Shown piece after piece: positions 25,598 through 33,305 of a stretch of DNA of 61,463 bases. Each line of letters begins with the position of its first letter. Position 1 is the first letter of the stretch. The DNA is from Candidatus Peregrinibacteria bacterium. GTDB taxonomy: Bacteria; Patescibacteriota; Gracilibacteria; CAIRYL01. The notes under the pieces are model-generated. The model worked only from the letters and a program-made list of their open reading frames with translations. It did not search any database and was not told the DNA's origin. The DNA is taken from the NCBI GenBank assembly GCA_016220175.1, contig JACRHZ010000011.1, positions 1-61,463 of the forward strand, given 5' to 3'. The translations under genes were made by a program, and so were the position numbers.

Positions 25598-28500
25598 ATG
25601 CCGTATTTTAACTCTGTGGATCCCAAGCAAAATTTCCCAAAATTAGAACAAGAGATTGTTGAATATTGGGAAAAAAATGATATTTTCAGAAAAAGTATCG
25701 AATCCCGTTCTGAGAAAAATTCGTATGTATTTTACGATGGTCCGCCGTTTGCAACCGGACTTCCGCATTATGGACACATTCTCGCGGGAACGATAAAAGA
25801 TGTCATTCCGAGGTTTTTTACCATGCGCGGAAAACGTATTCCAAGGCGATTTGGATGGGATTGTCATGGAATTCCTGTGGAATACCAAATTGAAAAAGAA
25901 AATAATATTGGCGGAAAGCCGGAAATTGAAAAAATGGGAGTGGGAAAATACAATGAACTCTGCAGAGGAATTGTTTTGAGATGCACAGAAGATTGGGAAA
26001 GAACCGTGACGAGAATGGGACGATGGGTGGATTTTCGAAATGACTACAAAACAATGGACGCGAATTTTATGGAATCCGTGTGGTGGGTATTTAAGTCTCT
26101 TTGGGACAAGGGCTTGATTTATGAAGGTGAAAAAGTCGTCGCGTATTCTCCAAAACTTGGTTCTCCACTTTCCAATTTTGAAGCGGGACTGAATTACAAA
26201 GATATTGATGATCCGGCGGTCACGATAAAATTTGAACTCAAAGATGAGCCTGGAACTTACATGCTTGCTTGGACAACGACGCCGTGGACGCTCCCACTAA
26301 ACTTAAGTCTTGCGGTGAATCCGAATCTTACGTATGTGAAAGTGAAATTAGAAGTATTTAAGGGTGAGGATGAAAATAGTATTTATAAATCTTCAAGCAA
26401 TGATATTGGAGAAGATGCCATTAAGAAACGTCCTGGAGGAAATGAAAATTTTATTCTTTCAGAAACTGTTTTTAATCAAAATATAGAAGATAAAGGATGG
26501 CTCAGACTGGCAGAAGTTGTCGAAAAATTTCCTGGGAAAAAACTCGTAGGAAAGGACTATTTGCCAATTTTCCCATTTTTCAAAGGTCATAAAAATGCCT
26601 TTCGTATCGCTCCTGCTGATTTTATCTCAGATGCAGAAGGAACAGGCGTGGTTCATATGGCCGCAACAGGAATGGATGATGTTCCTATTTTAGAAGAAGC
26701 TGGAATTGCACTTGTATATCCATTTGATGAAAATTGTTATTTCGATTTTTCAAAGGTGGAAACACATCCCGATGCGAAAAAAGAAATTGCTGAACTCACC
26801 GGAAAATATTTTCGATATGATCCAGAAGTTGCTGGCTCAGAAAAAGAAAATGCGAACGATTGGGTTCTTCAAAAACTCAAAGAATCCGGAGCTCTCGTGA
26901 AACGCGAACAAATTCGTCACAGCTATCCGCACTGCTGGAGAACAGATTCTGCACTTATGTATCGCGGAATAAATACTTGGTTCGTTCATGTAGAAAAAAT
27001 CAAAGACCGCATGGTCGAACTGAATCGACAAATTCATTGGGTTCCTGAAGCCGTTGGACAGAAACGATTTTCGAATTGGCTTGAGAATGCGAAAGATTGG
27101 GCGATTTCACGAAATCGATATTGGGGAACTTCCATTCCTGTGTGGAAATGCACTTCTTGCGGACACACAGAATGCATTGGAAGCGCTAAAGAACTTCAAG
27201 ACAAGGGTTTCAAAAATACGAAAGTTTTTGTCATGAGGCATGGAGAAGCGGAACAGAACGTGAAGGGATTTATTGATTCCGACAGATCGCATGAAATCCA
27301 TCTTACGGAAAAAGGAAAAGCAGAAGTTCGGAAAAATGCGGAAAAAATGAAAAATGAAAATATCACTGCTATTTTTTCGTCTCCATTTTTACGAACAAAG
27401 GAAACTGCTGAAGTTGTTGCGGAAAATATTGGATATCCAAAAAATAAAATTATTGTGGATGAACGGTTAAGAGAAATTAATTTGGGCAAAATGAGCGGAA
27501 AAAATCATAAAGATTTTAAAGCGCTTTTTCATTCGCCTCATGAAAGATTTTTTGGAAATCCCCATAAAGGCGAAGCCGAGAAGGAAGTATTTGAACGTGT
27601 CTCGGATTTTCTCAAAGAAATTAGTAGAAAATATTCGGGGAAAAATATTCTTATTGTCACTCATGGAGATCCCGCGAGAAATATCAGAAAATTTTTCACG
27701 AATGAAACTCCTGATGCTCTTTTTGATACTGAAGCGAAACTTCCACCACTTGGAAACTTTGCAGCATATTCATTTGAAAATCGCCCGACGAATCTTCAGG
27801 GAGAAATTGATCTTCATCGTCCATATATTGATGCCGTTGAACTTTCTTGCGAGAAATGCACATCGGTGATGAAACGAATTCCAGAAGTGCTCGATTGCTG
27901 GTTTGAAAGCGGTTCCATGCCGTATGGACAGGCGCATTATCCATTTGAAAATAAAGAACTTTTTGATCGCACCTATCCGGCGGATTTTATCGCAGAAGGG
28001 CTCGATCAAACTCGCGGATGGTTTTATACACTTCATGTTCTTGCAACGGCGCTTTTTGACAAGCCCGCATTCAAAAATATTATCGTGAATGGAATTGTTC
28101 TCGCGGAAGATGGACAAAAAATGTCGAAATCAAAAAAGAATTATCCAGATCCGCACGAAGTGTTTGAGAAATATGGCGTTGATGCCGTGCGATTTACTCT
28201 TATGAATTCGCCCGTTGTTCGCGCTGATGATCTTAAATTTTCTGAAAAAGCAGTTCTCGAAAATTTGAAAAGTATTTTCCTTCCGCTCTGGAACTCGTAT
28301 TCGTTTTTCGTGACGTATGCAAATATTGATGGATGGAAGCCTGAGAAGAAATCAGGTGGCGTACGTAGAGACAAGGCAATGCCTTGTCTCTACAAATTAG
28401 ATAGGTGGATCCTAACAGAACTCAGAGAGCTAATTCGAAACGTCACAGAACAAATGGAAAAATATGAAATTTCCTACGCTACACGAGCTGTTTCCGAATT

Positions 28501-29467
28501 CTTGGAAAAACTTACCAATGGTTACATCAGGCGCTCTCGAAGAAGATTTTGGAAATCCGGAATGGAAAAAGATAAAGAAGAAGCATTTCAAACGCTGTAC
28601 ATTGTGCTCACAAAGTTTTGCCAAGCGCTCGCGCCATTTTCTCCATTCATGACAGAGCATATTTATCAAAATCTGACGAAAGAAGAGAGTGTGCATCTTT
28701 CGGATTTTCCAGATTTTGAAAATCTTCCGGATGATCCGGAACTGAGGCAAGAATTTGACACAGTGGAAACCATTATTTCTCTCGGACTTTCTCTTCGCGC
28801 GGAGAAAAAAATCAAAGTTCGCCAACCGCTAGAGCTCGTGGAAGTTTCTCTGCCGCATGGAATTCCTCATAAAATTCTCAAACTCAATGAGGATGTGCTT
28901 CTCAGCGAACTCAACGTGAAAGAAATTAAAATGATTAAAAATGTTGAAGAAATTGCGAAGAAAATTGTAAAACCGAACGCGGCGATTCTCGGAAAAAAGC
29001 TTGGGAAAGATATGCAACACGTGATTCAAGAAGCGAAATCAGGGAATTTCAAAGAACTTCCCGATGGTGGAATTGAAGTAAATGGACATATTCTGACCGA
29101 TGGCGAATATGTGATGGAATATGTTTCGAATGAAGGACTCGATGTCACGTCTTCACACGGAATTGTGGTCGCGCTCGATACGAAAATAACGGAAGAACTG
29201 AAAAATGAAGGACTCGTCCGCGAACTCATTCGGCAAATTCAGGAACTCAGGAAAGAAGCGGGATTTGATGTGGCGGATAGAATTGAAGTGGGAATTTCGG
29301 CAAGTGCTGAACTTTTGAAAGTATTTGAGAAGTTTGAGAAAGAGATTGCGGTGGAAGTATTGGCGGAGAAGATGAGTTTTGGAAATGCAAAGATGGAAAA
29401 GGTGGATTTAGAGCATGAAATCGAGGTGGATGAGGAGAAAGTTAAAATTGTGTTGACAAAGACTTAG
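25598..29467 (+). CDS. ileS: Isoleucyl-tRNA synthetase with embedded histidine phosphatase domain
   Basis: 1289 residues; eukaryotic/archaeal-type IleRS is about 1040. Class I signatures: PPFATGLPHYGHILAGTIKD (HIGH-type) and K841-M-S-K-S in GQKMSKSKKN; editing domain with AWTTTPWTLPLNLSLAVNP. Between the NRYWGTSIPVWKC zinc-type region and EVLDCWFESGSMPYGQ, residues of roughly 540-745 form a complete histidine phosphatase: VFVMRHGEAEQN (H548 nucleophile), SSPFLRTKETAEVVAE, DERLREINLG and IVTHGDPARN (second His). Both active sites look intact. A second oddity is the REP palindrome at 28365-28393, encoding RDKAMPCLYKL at the start of the C-terminal anticodon-binding region. The enzyme charges tRNA-Ile; what the phosphatase acts on is unknown. 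Confidence 0.95.
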   Translation: MPYFNSVDPKQNFPKLEQEIVEYWEKNDIFRKSIESRSEKNSYVFYDGPPFATGLPHYGHILAGTIKDVIPRFFTMRGKRIPRRFGWDCHGIPVEYQIEKENNIGGKPEIEKMGVGKYNELCRGIVLRCTEDWERTVTRMGRWVDFRNDYKTMDANFMESVWWVFKSLWDKGLIYEGEKVVAYSPKLGSPLSNFEAGLNYKDIDDPAVTIKFELKDEPGTYMLAWTTTPWTLPLNLSLAVNPNLTYVKVKLEVFKGEDENSIYKSSSNDIGEDAIKKRPGGNENFILSETVFNQNIEDKGWLRLAEVVEKFPGKKLVGKDYLPIFPFFKGHKNAFRIAPADFISDAEGTGVVHMAATGMDDVPILEEAGIALVYPFDENCYFDFSKVETHPDAKKEIAELTGKYFRYDPEVAGSEKENANDWVLQKLKESGALVKREQIRHSYPHCWRTDSALMYRGINTWFVHVEKIKDRMVELNRQIHWVPEAVGQKRFSNWLENAKDWAISRNRYWGTSIPVWKCTSCGHTECIGSAKELQDKGFKNTKVFVMRHGEAEQNVKGFIDSDRSHEIHLTEKGKAEVRKNAEKMKNENITAIFSSPFLRTKETAEVVAENIGYPKNKIIVDERLREINLGKMSGKNHKDFKALFHSPHERFFGNPHKGEAEKEVFERVSDFLKEISRKYSGKNILIVTHGDPARNIRKFFTNETPDALFDTEAKLPPLGNFAAYSFENRPTNLQGEIDLHRPYIDAVELSCEKCTSVMKRIPEVLDCWFESGSMPYGQAHYPFENKELFDRTYPADFIAEGLDQTRGWFYTLHVLATALFDKPAFKNIIVNGIVLAEDGQKMSKSKKNYPDPHEVFEKYGVDAVRFTLMNSPVVRADDLKFSEKAVLENLKSIFLPLWNSYSFFVTYANIDGWKPEKKSGGVRRDKAMPCLYKLDRWILTELRELIRNVTEQMEKYEISYATRAVSEFLEKLTNGYIRRSRRRFWKSGMEKDKEEAFQTLYIVLTKFCQALAPFSPFMTEHIYQNLTKEESVHLSDFPDFENLPDDPELRQEFDTVETIISLGLSLRAEKKIKVRQPLELVEVSLPHGIPHKILKLNEDVLLSELNVKEIKMIKNVEEIAKKIVKPNAAILGKKLGKDMQHVIQEAKSGNFKELPDGGIEVNGHILTDGEYVMEYVSNEGLDVTSSHGIVVALDTKITEELKNEGLVRELIRQIQELRKEAGFDVADRIEVGISASAELLKVFEKFEKEIAVEVLAEKMSFGNAKMEKVDLEHEIEVDEEKVKIVLTKT
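28365..28393. repeat. GTAG...CTAC REP-like palindrome inside ileS
   Basis: 29 bases with 14-base perfect arms GTAGAGACAAGGCA and its complement around one central A. It keeps the reading frame and adds RDKAMPCLYKL to IleRS. An identical copy is in priA (36400-36428), with both followed by AAATT, and an inverted one lies at 57569-57597. Confidence 0.9.
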
Positions 29468-29481
29468 GATGGTGATATAAA
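29453..29481 (+). promoter_or_regulatory. Strong promoter of the 29508 gene
   Basis: TTGACA (29453-29458), exactly 17 bases, TATAAA (29476-29481). It overlaps the end of ileS, so the next gene has its own transcript with a leader of about 20 bases. Confidence 0.75.
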
Positions 29482-29507
29482 TTCATCTTAATTTTTTATC
29501 TTTTATT

Positions 29508-30410
29508 ATGACTTCAGAAAATCCGCATACCACTACACACAGCCAATCCTATCCTCTTCAAGTTCAAGAAGTAGGAGGAGTATCTTCATCAGCTCCTCCT
29601 TCAGCACAAAAAACAGTGAAATTAGAAGATTCTCAAACTCCTACAGGTCCGCTTCAATCCCTTCGAGTTAAGTATCGTGGGTTTATAAATAGAATAGAAG
29701 AAGCAATCAAAGGGTATGTGGGCATAAAGAATCCGCCAGGTTCTGAGACACCAGATGAATTTCGAAGAGCTATGATAGTAACGGTTTTGTACAGTGCTAT
29801 TCTGGCTATCTCCCTAGGCACAAGCATGGAGGCCTTACTTCTATTGTCTGAAGACGAAGATGCAGAAACAAGAGAGAAAGAAAGAGCAATATTAAGAGCT
29901 CGCGAACAGAAGAAAGAAAGGGAAATAGTTTTAGAAAACATTGAAAATAACTGCAATAGACTTCTTACTGCAATTTTAGAACTCAGGCAAGAAGTAGGCG
30001 AAAAAGAATGGACTAAGAAAGATATAGTTGTTGCTCCTGCTTTTCTTGGGCCTGCACGTACTCTTGCTCAGGTTGCGCAAAGATTCGGAGAGAGACAAGC
30101 TGAATATGCGGGAATAGTAGGAGGCAATCAGATTGACTTTGGAAACTGGACTTCGATGGATCCAACGTATCAAGAGATTTCTAAACCTGTATCGTTGTAT
30201 ACTTCTGTAGAACTAGGAGGCCGCCCCGAAGAGATACCCCTTAAAATTAGATTATTGCCTCATTACGAGGCTCCTCTAAGAGAACCCTCCTTTGCTCAAA
30301 AATACCCTAATGCTACGGGTGTTATAGAAGGAACAGTTGCGATTGGTTTAGTTGGTCTGGGGACGTATCTAGAGCGTTTAAACAATTCTGAAACATCTTC
30401 TTCGGAGTAA
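29508..30410 (+). CDS. Hypothetical protein with two predicted membrane segments and a coiled coil
   Basis: A 300-residue protein. The N-terminal 60 residues are Ser/Thr/Pro/Gln-rich and probably disordered. A hydrophobic helix follows at about 88-110 (MIVTVLYSAILAISLGTSMEALLLL). A highly charged coiled coil comes next (SEDEDAETREKERAILRAREQKKEREIVLENIENN is its character). A mixed domain follows, and a C-terminal weak helix (GTVAIGLVGLGTYL) with a Ser/Glu tail. No family is recognised. It has its own near-consensus promoter, like the 32064, 37577 and perhaps 13462 genes. Confidence 0.65.
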   Translation: MTSENPHTTTHSQSYPLQVQEVGGVSSSAPPSAQKTVKLEDSQTPTGPLQSLRVKYRGFINRIEEAIKGYVGIKNPPGSETPDEFRRAMIVTVLYSAILAISLGTSMEALLLLSEDEDAETREKERAILRAREQKKEREIVLENIENNCNRLLTAILELRQEVGEKEWTKKDIVVAPAFLGPARTLAQVAQRFGERQAEYAGIVGGNQIDFGNWTSMDPTYQEISKPVSLYTSVELGGRPEEIPLKIRLLPHYEAPLREPSFAQKYPNATGVIEGTVAIGLVGLGTYLERLNNSETSSSE

Positions 30411-30417
30411 CTTTCGC

Positions 30418-30545
30418 GGTAGCACCTTTCGCGGGAGCCGGTGTTGGCAGGCTTTGGAGCTGGCCACCCGCTCCTTTTCTCTCAGCGGGAGCCGCCTTGT
30501 AGGCGGGTCCCAAATGTTTGCTTACTCACGCCAGGAGGCGTGACC
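30418..30545. repeat. GC-rich cluster of hairpins
   Basis: A 128-base island much richer in G+C than its surroundings. GGGA-CCGCCT-TGT-AGGCGG-TCCC with a symmetric bulge (30487-30511) and TCACGCC-AGGA-GGCGTGA (30526-30543) are clear hairpins. The left half has TTTCGCGG repeated twice and GGAGC...GCTCC. It has no ORF with coding character. It could be dispersed palindromes or an uncharacterised structured RNA. Confidence 0.55.
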
Positions 30546-30569
30546 CACACAAAAAGTATTAAAATCTGC

Positions 30570-30598
30570 TTGCATAAAATATTCAAAATAGCTATTAT
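30570..30598 (+). promoter_or_regulatory. Promoter of the YefM/RelE pair
   Basis: TTGCAT (30570-30575), 17 bases, TATTAT (30593-30598). The following TATATACATATAG stretch is a likely operator overlapping the start of transcription. Confidence 0.6.
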
Positions 30599-30625
30599 AT
30601 ACATATAGCCTATTTTATCCACAAC

Positions 30626-30883
30626 ATGAAAACTATTATTTCCGCAAAAGATGCGAAAAATAAATTTGGAGAACTCCTAGACACTGCACTTGGACAACCC
30701 GTAACAATTTCAAAACACGGTCGTGCCGTCGTTGTTCTTATCTCTCAAGCTGAATATGAGCGGCTTAAGATGTTTGAAGATGAATACTGGTTAGAACACG
30801 CTTTAAAAGTAAAGAAAACAGAGTATTTGGGAACAGAGGCGAGTGAGAAATTCCTTTCTGAGCTCATGAATGCTAAAAATTAA
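30626..30883 (+). CDS. Phd/YefM-family antitoxin
   Basis: An 85-residue protein with the Phd/YefM DNA-binding fold: IISAKDAKNKFGELLDTALGQPVTISKHGRAVVVLISQAEYERL, the standard family N-terminus. The C-terminal helix region (LEHALKVKKTEYLGTEASEKFLSEL) would bind the toxin. It overlaps the next gene by 14 bases. Confidence 0.88.
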   Translation: MKTIISAKDAKNKFGELLDTALGQPVTISKHGRAVVVLISQAEYERLKMFEDEYWLEHALKVKKTEYLGTEASEKFLSELMNAKN

Positions 30884-31148
30884 TATATCAAAACGCGTGC
30901 AAGAATTCCTGATGAAATTGCCTTCAAAACATGGCAAACAAATTGCTGTAAGAATGCATGCGCTTTGTAGAGATGGACATCTTCCAGACACTCAAAAACT
31001 TCGAACATCACATAAACCTTCATATTATCGAACAGATATTGGCGAGTATCGGATTGTTCACTATATTGAAAATAATGTACTTCATATCCCTCTTGTCGGG
31101 AAAAGAAATGACGATGACGTCTATCGAAAACTTTTCAGAAAATTATAG
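30870..31148 (+). CDS. RelE/ParE-family toxin
   Basis: A 92-residue basic protein with the RelE order of elements: ISKRVQEFLMKLPSKHGKQIAVRMHALCRDGHLPDTQKL, then the basic strand YYRTDIGEYRIVHYIENNVLHIPLVGKRNDDDVYRKL. The 'R.d.GeYRivY.i....i.v..vg.R...Y' block is diagnostic. Such toxins cut mRNA on the ribosome. It is coupled to the YefM-like antitoxin and downstream of the promoter at 30570. This is the fourth toxin-antitoxin pair in the window. Confidence 0.88.
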   Translation: MLKINISKRVQEFLMKLPSKHGKQIAVRMHALCRDGHLPDTQKLRTSHKPSYYRTDIGEYRIVHYIENNVLHIPLVGKRNDDDVYRKLFRKL

Positions 31149-31398
31149 AACAAACTTTGCCTCAATCACACCGGGAGGTCTCCGGTCATTTCTGTCAAAC
31201 GACTCCACTGAGTTCTGGATGGTGGGATGCAACTGCCAAGAATTGAACTTTTGTCCACAGGGTCACTTGTTGAACCATTTGGTAGTTGGTTCAAGATCAC
31301 GAAGGCCTTGGCAGACGAAAATTTTCTATGCTTCTATTATTATCTTAGTGATAACTCCTCCAACTGGAAAGGAATAGTGCATGAAGTTTTACCTGAAA

Positions 31399-32064
31399 TC
31401 ATTTTGGAGAGACATATATCCCGTCATACAAAAGAGTTGATTGATCTTTTTCATTAGGAGGACTGCGATCAGGAGGCATTTCATCGGAAAAATATTTCAC
31501 AACAGCACTTACTTTGTGTAATTGCGATGAATAAGCTTGGTACAGAGGGCAGGTATCACGTTCCTTGCCGAAAACCATTGCCCTCGCCAAGTGCTTAGGT
31601 TGCTTTGAAAAAAACGCATCTTTATCAGCTACAAAAGCACTCTGATCTGCCACTTGAAGCCTAAATTGGTCAACAAGTTTTGCTACCTGTTGCGCATCGC
31701 CTCCATCAAAAAATTTTCTATCCCACACAGTATATCTCGCACCAATAAGAACAGTTGCATAATGATTAACTTGTTCGAGTGCTCTAAGAAATTTTTCATA
31801 CTGCTCTAATCCCAAATAATCACTATTTATAAAAGGAAGTTGAGTAACGCCGACTCTCGATACAGAAGACACTCTTCTAAAAAAAGCTTCATATTTATCA
31901 ATTTCGCGCTCCCAAGACCCCAGCCAACCCTTTACCCATTGGGGGTGAACCCAAAAATACATATATCGAATTTGCCCTACTGCCAATGACAAATTCGATT
32001 CTAGTTTATTAGCATGAGGTTCTAGATGAGTGCTTGCCCCTTCATTATCACCAATACTTTCCAT
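31399..32064 (-). CDS. Hypothetical protein with its own consensus promoter
   Basis: A 221-residue soluble, helix-rich protein, relatively rich in aromatic residues (YMYFWVHPQWVKGWLGSWERE; FINSDYLGLEQYEKFLRALEQVNHY). No signal peptide or membrane helix and no known motif. The promoter at 32088-32116 is nearly perfect. Codon use is less A-rich than housekeeping neighbours. It lies directly downstream of the tRNA-Met gene on the same strand. It may have been acquired by transfer next to a tRNA; this is inference. Confidence 0.65.
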   Translation of the reverse strand: MESIGDNEGASTHLEPHANKLESNLSLAVGQIRYMYFWVHPQWVKGWLGSWEREIDKYEAFFRRVSSVSRVGVTQLPFINSDYLGLEQYEKFLRALEQVNHYATVLIGARYTVWDRKFFDGGDAQQVAKLVDQFRLQVADQSAFVADKDAFFSKQPKHLARAMVFGKERDTCPLYQAYSSQLHKVSAVVKYFSDEMPPDRSPPNEKDQSTLLYDGIYVSPK

Positions 32065-32087
32065 AAATGATTTCTTAAGTGGAAAAT

Positions 32088-32116
32088 ATTATAATAATAT
32101 TTAGTCAATATGTCAA
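32088..32116 (-). promoter_or_regulatory. Consensus promoter of the 31399-32064 gene
   Basis: Read on the minus strand: TTGACA (32116-32111), 17 bases, TATAAT (32093-32088). A perfect match to the housekeeping consensus at both boxes. It begins 4 bases after the 3' end of tRNA-Met. Confidence 0.8.
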
Positions 32117-32119
32117 TTT

Positions 32120-32195
32120 TGGTGGACCCGACTGGACTTGAACCAGTGACCAACCGGTTATGAGCCGACTGCTCTAACCACTGAGCTACGGGTCC
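32120..32195 (-). tRNA. tRNA with CAT anticodon (elongator Met or Ile2)
   Basis: Minus strand: acceptor GGACCCG pairs with CGGGTCC, discriminator A, CCA encoded. D-arm GCTCAGTGGTTAGAGC; anticodon loop CTCATAA; T-arm CTGGTTCAAGTCCAG. A Watson-Crick 1-72 pair (G-C) rules out the initiator. Elongator Met versus lysidine-modified Ile2 cannot be told apart from sequence alone. Confidence 0.93.
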
Positions 32196-32232
32196 TAAAA
32201 AAGTATAATGTGTTGTTAAGAATCTCATCACC

Positions 32233-32302
32233 GTGACCAATCCGCCTCAGGTGGACTGCTCTAACCAAATTATCCGCTTTAGCGGATCTGAGCTACGGGT
32301 CC
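32233..32302 (-). pseudogene. Broken duplicate of the tRNA-CAT gene with palindrome insertions
   Basis: Plus-strand blocks GTGACCAA, GACTGCTCTAACCA and CTGAGCTACGGGTCC match the neighbouring tRNA exactly. The T-arm and 3' acceptor are missing. A 20-base insert ending in ATCCGC-TTTA-GCGGAT (hairpin 32272-32287) interrupts the D-loop. The 13 bases of the anticodon arm are replaced by TCCGCCTCAGGTG, itself part of a near-palindrome. It lies just upstream of the intact gene in its transcription direction. Confidence 0.75.
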
Positions 32303-32380
32303 ATATGATCGGCGATAGTATAAATTGTTCAGAGAAGTTATGGAAGTTTTATTTTTTGAATTTGAGACAAGCTCGAATCA

Positions 32381-33187
32381 TCACGCCCTCTCTTTTCGTC
32401 CACCCTTCAAGTACAAAACTAAAAATGTGAGATAGACAACATATGAAGCTGATGCAAGAAATGATGGAGCTGAATTATATCCAAAAATTGCCTTCAGGAA
32501 TGCGCCAATCCCCTTTTCTTCACTCAAAATTCCACTGAGATCGTACAAGGGACTCAGAAACGTCGGCAGAACTCCTGCTTCTTGAAATTCAGAGACGCTG
32601 TGAGAAAGAAGACCAGCGGCAATGAACAGCAGAAAATATCCAGTAATCTGGAAGAATTTTTTCGGAGACACATTTTTCGTTCCCACAAAAAGGAGGACCG
32701 CACACAAAACTGCAGCAAAAAGACCTAAAAGTCCACCCATAAGAGAAATTGTTGCTCCTCCCTGAAAACTGAGGGCTTTTAGGAAAATAACAATTTCAAT
32801 TCCTTCACGAACTACCGCAGTAAAAGCCAAAATTCCAATGGTCCACACCACTTTGTGTTCAAAAATAGACTTCACTTTTTTCTCCAAATTTGCCCGAATA
32901 TTTCGACCATATCGGTGCATCCAGAGAACCATGTGCGTAATCATTCCAAATGCAATGAGCAAAAGAACTCCCTCGTAAATCTGTTCAAAAGTTCCTTCAA
33001 ATCCTCCGAGAAATCTTTCAAAAATCCACGCGAAAAAGAAGCTCATGAGAATTCCGAGAACAGTTCCGCTCCAAATAAAAATATTCTGTTTCTGCTCATG
33101 AAGGGCTCGAAGCACAGAGAGAAGAATTCCAATAATCACCGCCGCTTCAAGACCTTCACGAAAAGTAATGAGGAATGATGCGGACAT
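32381..33187 (-). CDS. FTR1-family iron permease
   Basis: A 268-residue protein with seven hydrophobic helices and the two FTR1 iron-binding motifs: FLITFREGLEAAVIIGILL (REGLE, helix 1) and FTAVVREGIEIVIFLKAL (REGIE, helix 4). The family moves Fe(III) or Fe(II) inward with the help of a multicopper or heme partner (EfeO/EfeB or Fet3). No partner gene is adjacent. The layout matches EfeU at normal length. Confidence 0.92.
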   Translation of the reverse strand: MSASFLITFREGLEAAVIIGILLSVLRALHEQKQNIFIWSGTVLGILMSFFFAWIFERFLGGFEGTFEQIYEGVLLLIAFGMITHMVLWMHRYGRNIRANLEKKVKSIFEHKVVWTIGILAFTAVVREGIEIVIFLKALSFQGGATISLMGGLLGLFAAVLCAVLLFVGTKNVSPKKFFQITGYFLLFIAAGLLSHSVSEFQEAGVLPTFLSPLYDLSGILSEEKGIGAFLKAIFGYNSAPSFLASASYVVYLTFLVLYLKGGRKERA

Positions 33188-33305
33188 GTGAAGGAGAAAA
33201 TTACAAAATAAAAAATTAAGCCCGTCTACTATAGAGGAAGATACACTTTATTCAAAAGGATTTTGGAATTAGAAGAATTATGTGCAACTCAAATTACTCG
33301 CAAAA

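Noticed and set aside
28365-28393. Reading the palindromes as transcription terminators or CRISPR repeats
   Set aside because: They lie inside ORFs without T-runs, and are not spaced in arrays; dispersed REP-type elements explain them better.
31221-31320. A tRNA-like minus-strand 3' end (GTTCAATTC then GCATCCCACCA) suggesting another tRNA gene
   Set aside because: No partner acceptor strand (GGGATGC) or anticodon arm could be found and the T-stem is mismatched. At best it is a decayed fragment. A tRNAscan or covariance search would decide.
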